DNA of 41,524 nucleotides from Planctomycetota bacterium (lineage in GTDB: Bacteria; Planctomycetota; Brocadiia; JAADGH01), in NCBI GenBank assembly GCA_013152475.1, contig JAADGH010000024.1:1-41524 (forward strand), given 5' to 3'. The position numbers and the translations under genes were made by a program. Under the pieces are notes generated by a model, which worked only from the letters and a program-made list of their open reading frames with translations, ran no database searches and was not told the DNA's origin. Position 1 is the stretch's first letter, and the number at the start of each line of letters is the position of its first letter. Below are positions 16,396 through 24,385 of this stretch, piece by piece.

Positions 16396-17991
16396 TCAGT
16401 CCGTGCTTTGCCGCATCCGTACGGCTCGCAGGCCGTCCTTGTTGCGAACGATCAGGGTCACAAGCTCACCCTTTTCGAAGGGCTTGATGCTCCTCTTGAA
16501 CTCGTCCACGGTGGTTACAGCCTTGCCGTTCACCTTCTGAATCAGATCGCCCTCCATGAGCGACCCATAGGCGGGGCTGCCCTGTTCAACGCGGGTCACG
16601 ACCACACCCTTTCCGTCATCGAGCTGGTACTTCTCGGCCAGCTCGGGTGTGACGGCGATGACGGTGACGCCGAGACCGGAGGGCTGAGGCTCCTCTTCCT
16701 GGCCCTCGCCGATCTGCGCCACGGCGGTACTGCCCTCAGGCTGCTCGCCCACAACGATCTGAACGTCCATTTGCTTGCCGCCGCGGATGAGGCCCACTTT
16801 GACCTTCTTGCCGACCGGCGTGTTGCGAACGATGTCGCAAAGGGAACGAGAGTCCGTGATTTTCGCGCCGTCGAACTCCGTAATCACGTCCTGGGGCAGG
16901 ATGCCGGCCTGATCTGCCGGGCTCTTCGACATGATCCTGTCCACGTAGACGCCATCCTTGCTCTTCAGCTTCAATTTCTTGCGAAGGTCTGCGGAGTTTT
17001 CGTACTGCCGGCTCTTTGCCGCATCATCGTCGGCGACGCTGAACATGGCCACGCCGATGTATCCCCGGGTCACCTTCTTCTTCTCGATCAACTGCTTCAT
17101 CACGTAGCTGGCGATGTGAGAGGGGATCGCAAACCCGACACGGTCATCGCCCCGGCTGCGGGTGGCAATCGCGGTGCAGATGCCCACCACCTCGCCATGC
17201 AGGTTCACCAGCGGCCCGCCGCTGTTGCCGGGGTTCACGCCGGCGTCGGTTTGGAGGAAATCTTCCTGGGCAAACTGGTTGCGGATGATATTCACGCCGC
17301 GCCGTCCCTTCGCACTGATGATGCCCGCGCTGACGCTCTGCTCCAGCCCGAAGGGGCTGCCGACCGACACGACCCACTCGCCGACCTCGAGGGCCCGCGA
17401 GTCGCCGAACTTGGCCGGCACCAGATTCTTGGCGTTGATCTTGATGACCGCAAGGTCCGTCTTTGAGTCTATGGCGACGATGTTCGCATTATACTCCCTT
17501 CCATCGTAGAGCTTGACCTTGATTTCCCCCTCGTCCATGCCTCTCACCACATGGCCGTTGGTCAGGATGTGACCGGCCTTATCAATGATCACGCCGGACC
17601 CTTGCCCGCGCGCGCGCAGATTCTCGGGAACGCGAAATTCGAACAGGTCCTTCGGTATGTTTTCATTAAACCACCAGGGTCGTTGCCGGTCATAGCGTTT
17701 CCAATACTCCCTGAGCTCTTTCGGGTTTTGGCGCCGCTTCACCTTCATCACCTTCTTCTCGGTGTAGATGGTGACCACAGAGGGGCGCACCAGCTTGGCG
17801 AGCTGGGGAAAGGTCTGCGTGAACGCCTGCGCGCCCTTCGTAATCTGATCGAGCTTCTTCTGCAGCGTGGCGCGTTGCGCCTCGTCCTGGGCCACGGTCC
17901 GGTTCATCCAGTCGAGCGAACCCGAAAGCATCAGCCCGACGGCGACACCGACCAGCACCGCACCGATGATTCCCTTGTCCAACCTTCTCAT
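16396..17991 (-). CDS. HtrA/DegP-type serine protease with two PDZ domains
   Basis: Envelope serine protease of the HtrA family, 531 residues. An N-terminal helix (about 8-24) is an anchor or uncleaved signal, so the protease faces the periplasm. The trypsin-like triad is intact: H147 (LTNGHVV), D179 (SKTDLAVI) and S257 (NPGNSGGPLVN). Two PDZ domains follow (about 310-410 and 440-525). The first has an insertion of about 30 charged residues (DDDAAKSRQYENSADLRKK). The ATG at 17991 is chosen because AAGGAGG lies about 7 nt upstream; an ATG 36 bp earlier has nothing comparable. It is the last gene of an ECF sigma, anti-sigma, HtrA-like, HtrA series, 46 bp after the HtrA-like gene. This setting suggests degradation of misfolded envelope proteins or signalling to the anti-sigma factor. 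Confidence 0.95.
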   Translation of the reverse strand: MRRLDKGIIGAVLVGVAVGLMLSGSLDWMNRTVAQDEAQRATLQKKLDQITKGAQAFTQTFPQLAKLVRPSVVTIYTEKKVMKVKRRQNPKELREYWKRYDRQRPWWFNENIPKDLFEFRVPENLRARGQGSGVIIDKAGHILTNGHVVRGMDEGEIKVKLYDGREYNANIVAIDSKTDLAVIKINAKNLVPAKFGDSRALEVGEWVVSVGSPFGLEQSVSAGIISAKGRRGVNIIRNQFAQEDFLQTDAGVNPGNSGGPLVNLHGEVVGICTAIATRSRGDDRVGFAIPSHIASYVMKQLIEKKKVTRGYIGVAMFSVADDDAAKSRQYENSADLRKKLKLKSKDGVYVDRIMSKSPADQAGILPQDVITEFDGAKITDSRSLCDIVRNTPVGKKVKVGLIRGGKQMDVQIVVGEQPEGSTAVAQIGEGQEEEPQPSGLGVTVIAVTPELAEKYQLDDGKGVVVTRVEQGSPAYGSLMEGDLIQKVNGKAVTTVDEFKRSIKPFEKGELVTLIVRNKDGLRAVRMRQSTD

Positions 17992-18037
17992 GACGACTAC
18001 CTCCTTTGTTGGCGACTGTTCCTTCAATTCTACAGGG

Positions 18038-19441
18038 TCACTTCGATGATATCGACACTCTTTTTCCTTCCCGTTGTACCTCCATCTTGAAGACGCCGTT
18101 GGCGATGTCTTCCGGTGATCTTGACAGGACCCTCTGCTTCAGCTCGAGCGCGTTGTGGATTTCTTTGTCATTCAATTTGAGAATCACGTCCCCGCTTGAA
18201 AGGCCCATCCGCTCCGCGGGCGAGCCCGGCAGGACTTCAACCACCACCGCGCCATGGGGGACGTCCGGCTTCCCCCCATGTTCCGGCGTTACGTTCTCGA
18301 CGTGCACACCGAGCCAGCCGTTGGGGAAGAGAGGCATCAGATCGTCCATCATTGCCTGGAAATCGGGTTTGGACTTCGGCGCCTGGTCCACGGTAACCGA
18401 GAACGAGACGGGATTGCCCGCGCGGCGTCCCTTGATCTCCACCGACTTCCCGGGTCTTGTGGCCGTCACCATCTGGATAAGCTGCGCCGTGCTCTTGATA
18501 TCTTGGCCGTCGTAGAGGGTCAGCGCATCGCCGGGTTCGATCCCCGCCTTGACCGCCGGGGAATCGGCGAGAACGCGCGCCACAACCACGCCCGTGTCGA
18601 GCCCCTGTCGCTTCGGCTCGGACATGGCCGGCGTGATCGTCTGGATAGCGACCCCCAGCCATCCCCGCCGCACCTCTCCGTGCTGGATCACCTGTTCCAC
18701 AATCGGCTTCAGCGTGTTGATGGGCATCGCAAAGTTGATCCCTTCGGCCGCCACGGTGCTGGAGGCCACATGATGCCGGCGGAGGCCCGTTCCCAGCCAA
18801 AAGCTTTCCATCGACGGGGCGCGGCCATATGTGGAATGGATCATACCGATCATTTCGCCGCGCGAGTTCACCACGGCGCCGCCCGTGTCGCCGGGGTTGA
18901 TGGGCGCGGTGATCTGGATCATGTTCCACAGCGGCTTGCCGTTTCGCTCGATCTGCCGGCCCACACCGCTGACGATTCCGTAGGACACCGATCCCATGAA
19001 CCCGAAGGGGTTGCCGACGGCCAGCACCCAGTGGCCGATCCGTACCGTGCTGGAGTCGCCATGGGGAAGGGGCTTCAGGTCCTTCACATCGGCCTGGATA
19101 ACCGCGGTGTTCGTCACGTCGTCCACGCCCAGGACCTTTGCATCGAAGCACCTGCCATCGACCGTTTCGACCCTCACCTTCGCCACGCCCAGCGCGGCCT
19201 CGGCCGCAGTGACGATATGGCCGTCGTCGTCCCAGATCACACCGGAATAGCTGGCGGTGAAGGGTTCCCCGCCGGTTTTCGGCCAGGAGCGCTCCGCGCT
19301 GACACGCACGATCGACTGCCGCACGGTCTCGGCAATCGTCGCCATGTGCTGTTCCATGGCCTTAATATCCTGCGCGGTCGCGCCGGCGGTCAACACGGCC
19401 GTCAGCAGGATCACCAGGGAAAACAGGAGTGACCGTTTCAC
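18038..19441 (-). CDS. HtrA-like pseudoprotease with two PDZ domains, all three catalytic residues replaced
   Basis: 467 residues, exported by a Sec signal peptide (about 1-23, ending AGATA). The protease fold is recognisable, but alignment to the neighbouring intact HtrA shows His to Glu at 81 (HIVTAAEAA for HILTNGHVV), Asp to Asn at 111 (VTNTAVI for KTDLAVI) and Ser to Thr at 186 (NPGDTGG for NPGNSGG). The Glu and Thr codons were checked on the DNA. Two PDZ domains follow (about 260-350 and 370-460). The frame is open and well kept, so this is a conserved inactive protein and not a decayed gene. It sits between the anti-sigma factor (21 bp) and active HtrA (46 bp). It may bind unfolded proteins or regulate HtrA or the anti-sigma factor (inference). 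Confidence 0.9.
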   Translation of the reverse strand: MKRSLLFSLVILLTAVLTAGATAQDIKAMEQHMATIAETVRQSIVRVSAERSWPKTGGEPFTASYSGVIWDDDGHIVTAAEAALGVAKVRVETVDGRCFDAKVLGVDDVTNTAVIQADVKDLKPLPHGDSSTVRIGHWVLAVGNPFGFMGSVSYGIVSGVGRQIERNGKPLWNMIQITAPINPGDTGGAVVNSRGEMIGMIHSTYGRAPSMESFWLGTGLRRHHVASSTVAAEGINFAMPINTLKPIVEQVIQHGEVRRGWLGVAIQTITPAMSEPKRQGLDTGVVVARVLADSPAVKAGIEPGDALTLYDGQDIKSTAQLIQMVTATRPGKSVEIKGRRAGNPVSFSVTVDQAPKSKPDFQAMMDDLMPLFPNGWLGVHVENVTPEHGGKPDVPHGAVVVEVLPGSPAERMGLSSGDVILKLNDKEIHNALELKQRVLSRSPEDIANGVFKMEVQREGKRVSISSK

Positions 19442-19462
19442 TGCGCATCACCTCCGGGAGAA

Positions 19463-20095
19463 CTAAAACTCGTATTTGCTTTCATCCTTATCGGCCAGAT
19501 TGACTTGTTTCAGAACGTAGTGACGGTTTGCTCTCCCGCCCCGGCCGAAGTCCGGAAGCGGCTGGATCACCCACCCTGATGTCTTGGCCTGCCGGGCCGC
19601 GTCATTCAGCATGTAAATGTGTGCAGGGCCTTCTTCCGACGCGAAGAGGGTCTCAATCGGGCCGACGATTCGAAGCGGCTGTTCCCCCTCCTCCGGCGCC
19701 GGCCGTTTCGCGATATGGAGCGGAGCCGGCTCTTGCTTCGGCGCCTGGTTCTGCTTCCGGATCAGCCCCCACCCCACGAGCCCGACCACGAGAACAGCCG
19801 CGGCGGCTGCAAAACCGACCACCCGGCGAAACGCAATGTGCGTCACGGGGGGCCGTTCCAGTTGCGGTATGACGGCTCCGTCCCGGATACGCTCCCAGTA
19901 TCCGTCCCAGGCGCCCTCCGGGAGCTCACGGGCCTTGGACCGCTGGAGGGCGGAGAGGCTCTCCTCGTATGCCCGGAGTTCAGCCGCACACGCGGGGCAT
20001 TCTTTTAGGTGCTCTCGAATCGGCTGAGCCTGCCTCTCGGACAGCTCGCCGGCGGCCATCGCCGGCAGGCGTTTCTGAGCTTTTCTGCAATTCAT
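19463..20095 (-). CDS. zinc-finger (ZAS-type) membrane anti-sigma factor
   Basis: 210 residues. The N-terminus holds the anti-sigma zinc motif H29-x3-C33-x2-C36 with an additional C3 (zf-HC2 type), followed by a helical region that would hold the sigma factor in the cytoplasm. One membrane helix (about 91-112, VVGFAAAAAVLVVGLVGWGLI region) leads to a short periplasmic domain of about 95 residues with no recognised fold. The gene starts 2 bp after the stop of the ECF sigma gene, the standard arrangement for a cognate pair. The two HtrA-like genes downstream are candidates for site-1 proteolysis or sensing (inference). Confidence 0.9.
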   Translation of the reverse strand: MNCRKAQKRLPAMAAGELSERQAQPIREHLKECPACAAELRAYEESLSALQRSKARELPEGAWDGYWERIRDGAVIPQLERPPVTHIAFRRVVGFAAAAAVLVVGLVGWGLIRKQNQAPKQEPAPLHIAKRPAPEEGEQPLRIVGPIETLFASEEGPAHIYMLNDAARQAKTSGWVIQPLPDFGRGGRANRHYVLKQVNLADKDESKYEF

Positions 20096-20097
20096 CT

Positions 20098-20736
20098 CTA
20101 TTCCTCCTTGGCGCCCCTCGCCGTTACATGTCGCTCCCAGAGATCCTTGAACAACTTGCGCGCGTTGTGGATCCGCCAGCGCACAGTCGCCCTGGGACGC
20201 GATATCATCCGAGCGATCTCTTCATAGGACAATCCCTGAATGTCGCGGAGAACCAACACGGTGCGGTACTTCGGCGGGAGTTTGTCCAGCATCCGCAGCA
20301 CGAGCCCCCGTTCTTCTTCGGCCTCCAGACGCTCGGCAGGACTGTTCTCATGGCGGGAGGGGATCTCGGACCCTTCCGTCACCACCTCGAGCGACACGTC
20401 CGACTTTCTGGCGCGCGAACGCAGCTCATCGATAGAGAGATTGGTGACGATCTTGCGGAGCCAGCCCGCGAAGCTGTTGTCCGAATTGAATGTCGAGATG
20501 GACTTAAAGGCCTTGATGAAGGCATCTTGGGAGATATCGCGTGCGGTCTCGTGGTTGCTCGTAAGGTCAAACGCGATCCAGTAGGCCTGTCGCTTGTGCT
20601 TGTCCACGAGCTGACAGAACGCAGACTGGTCGCCGTCTTGGCACTTCCTCACCAGTTCAGAGTCATCGCATGACATCATAACAGGGGCCAGTTCCCTGCA
20701 TTGAGCTTCATCCAGAACGGCAACCAGTTCGTTCAT
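20098..20736 (-). CDS. ECF RNA polymerase sigma factor
   Basis: Sigma70-family factor of the extracytoplasmic-function group, 212 residues. Region 2 includes QLVDKHKRQAYWIAF, ARDISQDAFIKAFKSI and the promoter-melting SFAGWLRKIVTNLSIDELR. Region 4 includes LDKLPPKYRTVLVLRDIQGL and the helix-turn-helix SYEEIARMISRPRATVRWRI. A 30-residue N-terminal extension before region 2 is slightly long. The ATG at 20736 is chosen over one 102 bp upstream because GGGAGGT lies 9 nt before it. It heads the anti-sigma and HtrA genes. An autoregulatory ECF promoter was looked for upstream and not found. Confidence 0.95.
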   Translation of the reverse strand: MNELVAVLDEAQCRELAPVMMSCDDSELVRKCQDGDQSAFCQLVDKHKRQAYWIAFDLTSNHETARDISQDAFIKAFKSISTFNSDNSFAGWLRKIVTNLSIDELRSRARKSDVSLEVVTEGSEIPSRHENSPAERLEAEEERGLVLRMLDKLPPKYRTVLVLRDIQGLSYEEIARMISRPRATVRWRIHNARKLFKDLWERHVTARGAKEE

Positions 20737-21126
20737 CCCTATTATACCTCCCTGTGTTTGTATAGACGAGGGATTTTCTGGGGCGTTTGGTTTTTCTGAG
20801 CGCGATCCGCCCTCCCAACGGCGTTGGTGTCGTGCCACGTCTCAATGTGGAATAGGAAACGCCCGTGCGGTGTCGTAATTATCTGTTCAAACAGAGGTTA
20901 GGGCATCGCACCGATTCGATGTCCGACCGGCCGAATCCGAAAGCGCCGGGCAGGCCGGCCGGCGCAGGACTGGAATTTTCCCCGCCAGCGATCCCCCGGC
21001 ACGCCCCCCGCCGGGCCGCCGAGACCAGAATACACAGGCGGACGCGGCGTTTTGCTTGAAAAGGCGCAGCGCCTTCTGCTACCATCTCCGAGGGTGTAGA
21101 TCGGTTTATGCGGAAGGAGGCGAATC
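20737..21126. other. divergent intergenic region, sigma operon (minus) and nitroreductase operon (plus)
   Basis: About 390 bp without a convincing gene. It must hold promoters for both directions. A candidate for the plus side is given separately. No -35/-10 pair or GAAC/CGTC-type ECF promoter stands out for the minus side. Confidence 0.5.
21056..21085 (+). promoter_or_regulatory. candidate promoter with palindromic operator for the nitroreductase-TRAP operon
   Basis: -35 TTGAAA (21056-21061) and -10 TACCAT (21080-21085) are 18 bp apart. The spacer contains a perfect 15-bp palindrome, AAGGCGC-A-GCGCCTT (21061-21075), which could be an operator. The -10 matches consensus at only four of six positions. 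Confidence 0.4.
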
Positions 21127-21639
21127 ATGGACGTGATGGAGGCCATCCGAACGAGACGGAGCGTCCGGGGGTATCTCGACAAGCCCGTCGAAGACGAGAA
21201 ACTCAACGCGGTGCTGGAGGCCGCCCGGTTGGCGCCGTCGGCCCGAAACAGCCAGGACTGGAAGTTCGTCGTGGTGCGCGGCGCCGAGAGGCGCCAGAAG
21301 ATCATGGCCGCCGCCAAGGGCCAGGTCTTTGTCGGCCAGGCGCCGGTGGTGATTGCCTGCTGCGCGATGGATGCGGAGCGGGTGATGTCGTGCGGCCAGA
21401 AGGCCGGGCCCATCAACGTCGCCATCGCCGTGGACCACATGACCCTTGCCGCCGTGGAGCTCGGCCTCGGCACGTGCTGGGTGTGCGCCTTCGATGAGGC
21501 TCCCGTGAAGGAAATCCTTGGCATTCCGGACGGCCCGCGTGTGATCGCCCTGCTCACCCTGGGGTACCCGGAGTCCGCGCCGCCGCCAACCGCGCGGAAG
21601 AGCATGGATGAAATCGTTTGCCATGAGGAGTGGTCATAA
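21127..21639 (+). CDS. nitroreductase-family flavoprotein
   Basis: FMN-dependent oxidoreductase of the nitroreductase family, 170 residues, short but complete. Landmarks are TRRSVRGYLDKPV (FMN phosphate contact), EAARLAPSARNSQDWKFVVV, and AVELGLGTCWVCAFDEAPVKEILGIPDG near the C-terminus. AAGGAGG lies 7 nt before the ATG. Its stop is followed after a single base by the start of the TRAP binding-protein gene, so it leads a five-gene operon. Members of this family reduce nitro compounds, quinones or enones, and some are fragmentation enzymes; the substrate here is unknown but is presumably tied to the imported compound. Confidence 0.92.
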   Translation: MDVMEAIRTRRSVRGYLDKPVEDEKLNAVLEAARLAPSARNSQDWKFVVVRGAERRQKIMAAAKGQVFVGQAPVVIACCAMDAERVMSCGQKAGPINVAIAVDHMTLAAVELGLGTCWVCAFDEAPVKEILGIPDGPRVIALLTLGYPESAPPPTARKSMDEIVCHEEWS

Positions 21640-21640
21640 T

Positions 21641-22624
21641 ATGCGCCGAATCATTCTGGCTGTTCTGATGTGCCTGCTGATCGCCTCGTGCAGCCGCGAG
21701 CCGGGGGCAATCAAGCTGAGCCTGATTTTGGACCGCAACTCCGACTGGTACCGCGGCGCAGCGAAGTGGAAAGAACTGGTCGAGGCGCGCAGCGGGGGCA
21801 GGCTGAGGGTTCGCATTATCGAAAACGCCTCCCTCTCGAACAACAACCAGCGTGCGGAATTGGAGATGGTGCAGAGCGGCGCGCTCGATGCGTCGCTGGA
21901 GTCGACCATCCTCCTGTCGATCCTGGACGAGCGCTACACCGTCTTCAGCATGCCCTGGCTCTTCAAGGACCACGATGCGGCGGAAAGGGTGTGCGACGGC
22001 CCGCTGGGGAAGAAGATGCTGGACGCGCTGGAGGAGAGAGGCATCGTCGGCCTGGCGTATGGGGTGAACGGGTTTCGCCAGATCACAAACAATCGGCGTC
22101 CGATCGTAAAGCTGAAGGACCTGAAGAACCTGAAGATTCGCGTGCCGTCCATCGAGATGTACATCTCCCTCTTCCGCCGCCTCGGCGCCGACCCGAGCCA
22201 GATGAACTTTGGCGAGCTCTTCCAGGCCCTCAAGCAGGGAACGATGCACGCGCAGGAGAACCCCCTCTCCGTGATCTGGGCGAAGAAGCTCTACGAGGTC
22301 CAGAACCACATTACGGTGTGGAACTACTCCTACGACCCGATCATCCTCTGCTTCAACAAAGCCAAGTGGGAATCCTACCCGCCCGATCTCCAGAAGATCA
22401 TGAAGGACGCCGCCGCCGAGGCCATGAACCACGAACGCCAGCTTGTCCGCCAAGCCGACAAGGATCTCCTGCCCAAGCTGGAGGAAAAGGGCATGCAGGC
22501 GGTGGTGCTGTCCCCGGAGCAACTGAAGCCCTTCAAGGATGCGTCGAAGAAGATCTATAACGACTACCGAAAAAGGATCGGCGGGGAGCGGTTGGACGCC
22601 TTCGTAAAGGCGGCGGGGGAGTGA
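21641..22624 (+). CDS. TRAP transporter solute-binding lipoprotein (DctP family)
   Basis: Periplasmic binding component of a TRAP transporter, which captures usually a carboxylate for sodium-driven uptake. 327 residues. The signal peptide ends in a lipobox with C17 (LLIASC), so the protein is a lipoprotein, which is less usual for DctP proteins than a free one. Family features are NNNQRAELEMVQSGALDAS, FSMPWLF, GFRQITNNRRPI, the conserved ligand-carboxylate Arg in LKIRVP, and the GELFQALKQGTMHAQENP stretch. A longer frame begins at 21608, but the ATG at 21641 has GAGGAG upstream and starts directly at the signal peptide. DctQ begins 1 bp after its stop. Confidence 0.95.
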   Translation: MRRIILAVLMCLLIASCSREPGAIKLSLILDRNSDWYRGAAKWKELVEARSGGRLRVRIIENASLSNNNQRAELEMVQSGALDASLESTILLSILDERYTVFSMPWLFKDHDAAERVCDGPLGKKMLDALEERGIVGLAYGVNGFRQITNNRRPIVKLKDLKNLKIRVPSIEMYISLFRRLGADPSQMNFGELFQALKQGTMHAQENPLSVIWAKKLYEVQNHITVWNYSYDPIILCFNKAKWESYPPDLQKIMKDAAAEAMNHERQLVRQADKDLLPKLEEKGMQAVVLSPEQLKPFKDASKKIYNDYRKRIGGERLDAFVKAAGE

Positions 22625-22625
22625 T

Positions 22626-23087
22626 ATGCTCCGCCGCTTCCTGGGACGGATTGAGGACTATCTCGCGGCTGTCGTGTTGCTGGTGATGGTGCTGCTTGCA
22701 TTCGCCCAGGTGGTTTCCCGGCACTTTCTTCCCCAGTCGCTTTCCTTCACCGAAGAGATTGTTCGCTACCTGCTCATCTGGGCCACGATGCTCGGCGCGG
22801 CCTCGGCCACGCGCCGGAAGGCGCACCTGGGCCTGGTCTACCTGAGCCGAGTGCGACCGGAACTGAAACGCTACACCGACATCATCGGCCAAGTCGCTCT
22901 CATCGCCCTGTTCACCGTCGTTTTCGTGTCCAACATCTTCGTCATCTGCCTCCAGGTCGGCCAACGCACGGAGGGCCTTCGCTGGCCGATCATCTGGGTG
23001 TCGATCTCGGTCAGCGTCGGGAGCGCGCTGATCGTCATCCGAGCCGTTCAGGTCCTTCTTTCCGGACCGAGCGAAGAGGAGGGGTGA
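22626..23087 (+). CDS. TRAP transporter small permease (DctQ family)
   Basis: Four-helix membrane subunit of the TRAP transporter, 153 residues, the usual size. Helices lie near 12-32, 46-63, 85-108 and 121-143. FTEEIVRYLLIWATMLGAA (41-59) is the characteristic segment between helices 1 and 2. It starts 1 bp after dctP and ends 3 bp before the large permease gene, so translation is likely coupled. It pairs with DctM to form the channel module. Confidence 0.94.
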   Translation: MLRRFLGRIEDYLAAVVLLVMVLLAFAQVVSRHFLPQSLSFTEEIVRYLLIWATMLGAASATRRKAHLGLVYLSRVRPELKRYTDIIGQVALIALFTVVFVSNIFVICLQVGQRTEGLRWPIIWVSISVSVGSALIVIRAVQVLLSGPSEEEG

Positions 23088-23090
23088 GGA

Positions 23091-24377
23091 ATGGCGGCCG
23101 GCATCACGCTCTTTGTCCTGTTCGCCGCGCTCATCATCCTCGAAGCGCCGGTGGCCGCGGCCCTCGGCATATCGGGCGTGGTCGCCATGGTTGCCTTTCA
23201 TGCCGCGCCGTTCAGTCAGATCGCCTCCTCGGTGTTCAGCCAGATCGATTCCTTCGCCCTGGTCGCCATCCCTCTCTTTATCATCGCGGGGTCCATCTTC
23301 GGGAAGAGTGGAATATCGCGTCGGCTGGTGAACCTGGCGTCGCTGCTCGTCGGCAACGTGCGCGGCGGCTTGGCGATTGTGCTGGTGATCGTGTCGATGT
23401 TTTTCGCGGCGATATCGGGGTCCGGCCCGGCCTCCGTGGCTGCGGTCGGCATCATCCTTATCCCCGCCATGATCGCCGCAGGCTACGACAGTGGCTTCAC
23501 CAGCGCGCTCATGGCCGCCGGCGGCAGCATCGGGATCATCATTCCCCCCTCCATCGCGCTCATCATCTACGGCGTCATCTCCGGGGCCTCGATAGAGAGG
23601 CTTTTTCTCGGGGGCGTCTTCCCCGGCCTCCTCGTCGGTCTGGCGCTGATCGCGGTCATTCGACGGCAGCCCGATACCGAGCAGATGAAGAAGGCCCGCA
23701 GGCGCGGCAGCCTGCGCGAGATATGGACGGCCTTCCGCGAGGCGTTTTTCGGCCTGCTGGCCCCGCTGATCATCCTCGGCGGCATCTACAGCGGCAAATT
23801 CACGGCCACCGAATCCGCGGCGGTGGCGGTGGTCTATGCGATGGTGGTGGATGTGCTCATCTACCGCGAGATGGACCTGCGGGACGTCTTCAAGACCCTC
23901 GCGGAAGCCGGCAGCACGTCGGCGCAGGTGCTGATTATCGTCGCGTGCGCCTCGATCTTCAAATACGTCCTGGAGGAGCAGGAGATTGCCTCGGCCGTGG
24001 CGGACGCGCTCATCGGCCTGTCGGCCAACAAGTACGTCATGCTCCTCCTGATCAACGTCATGCTCATCGCGTTCGGCTGTGTGCTGGATGCCATCTCCAT
24101 CTTCTACATTCTTCTGCCCATTCTCCTTCCCGTCATTGACCAGCTCGGCATCGACCGAGTCCATTTCGGCATTATCATTACGGTCAACCTCGCCATCGGT
24201 CAGGTCACGCCGCCGGTGGGCGTGAACCTGTTTGTGGCCAGCAGCATCTCCGGCGTGCCGCTGGCGAAGGTATCGCGCGCGGCGGTGCGTATTGTCGCGG
24301 CGGAGCTGGCGGCGCTGCTGCTGATCACCTACATCCCCCAGCTTTCGTTATGGCTCCCGAGCCTGATCCGCACATAA
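23091..24377 (+). CDS. TRAP transporter large permease (DctM family)
   Basis: Polytopic inner-membrane transport subunit, 428 residues. It has about a dozen hydrophobic helices. Signature segments are VAIPLFIIAGSIF (about 59-71), SMFFAAISGSGPASVAAVG, GGSIGIIIPPSIALIIYG and, in the second half, TVNLAIGQVTPPVGVNLFVASSI split across helices 11-12; the paired GSGPA and PPVG loops are the usual ion and substrate sites. It follows dctQ by 3 bp. The URO-D-family gene starts 8 bp after its stop, so all belong to one operon. Confidence 0.95.
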   Translation: MAAGITLFVLFAALIILEAPVAAALGISGVVAMVAFHAAPFSQIASSVFSQIDSFALVAIPLFIIAGSIFGKSGISRRLVNLASLLVGNVRGGLAIVLVIVSMFFAAISGSGPASVAAVGIILIPAMIAAGYDSGFTSALMAAGGSIGIIIPPSIALIIYGVISGASIERLFLGGVFPGLLVGLALIAVIRRQPDTEQMKKARRRGSLREIWTAFREAFFGLLAPLIILGGIYSGKFTATESAAVAVVYAMVVDVLIYREMDLRDVFKTLAEAGSTSAQVLIIVACASIFKYVLEEQEIASAVADALIGLSANKYVMLLLINVMLIAFGCVLDAISIFYILLPILLPVIDQLGIDRVHFGIIITVNLAIGQVTPPVGVNLFVASSISGVPLAKVSRAAVRIVAAELAALLLITYIPQLSLWLPSLIRT

Positions 24378-24385
24378 AATAAGGA

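Noticed and set aside
22533..24164. Long minus-strand frame opposite the TRAP permease genes
   Set aside because: Asp/Arg/His-rich shadow of DctQ and DctM, both of which have clear family motifs on the plus strand.
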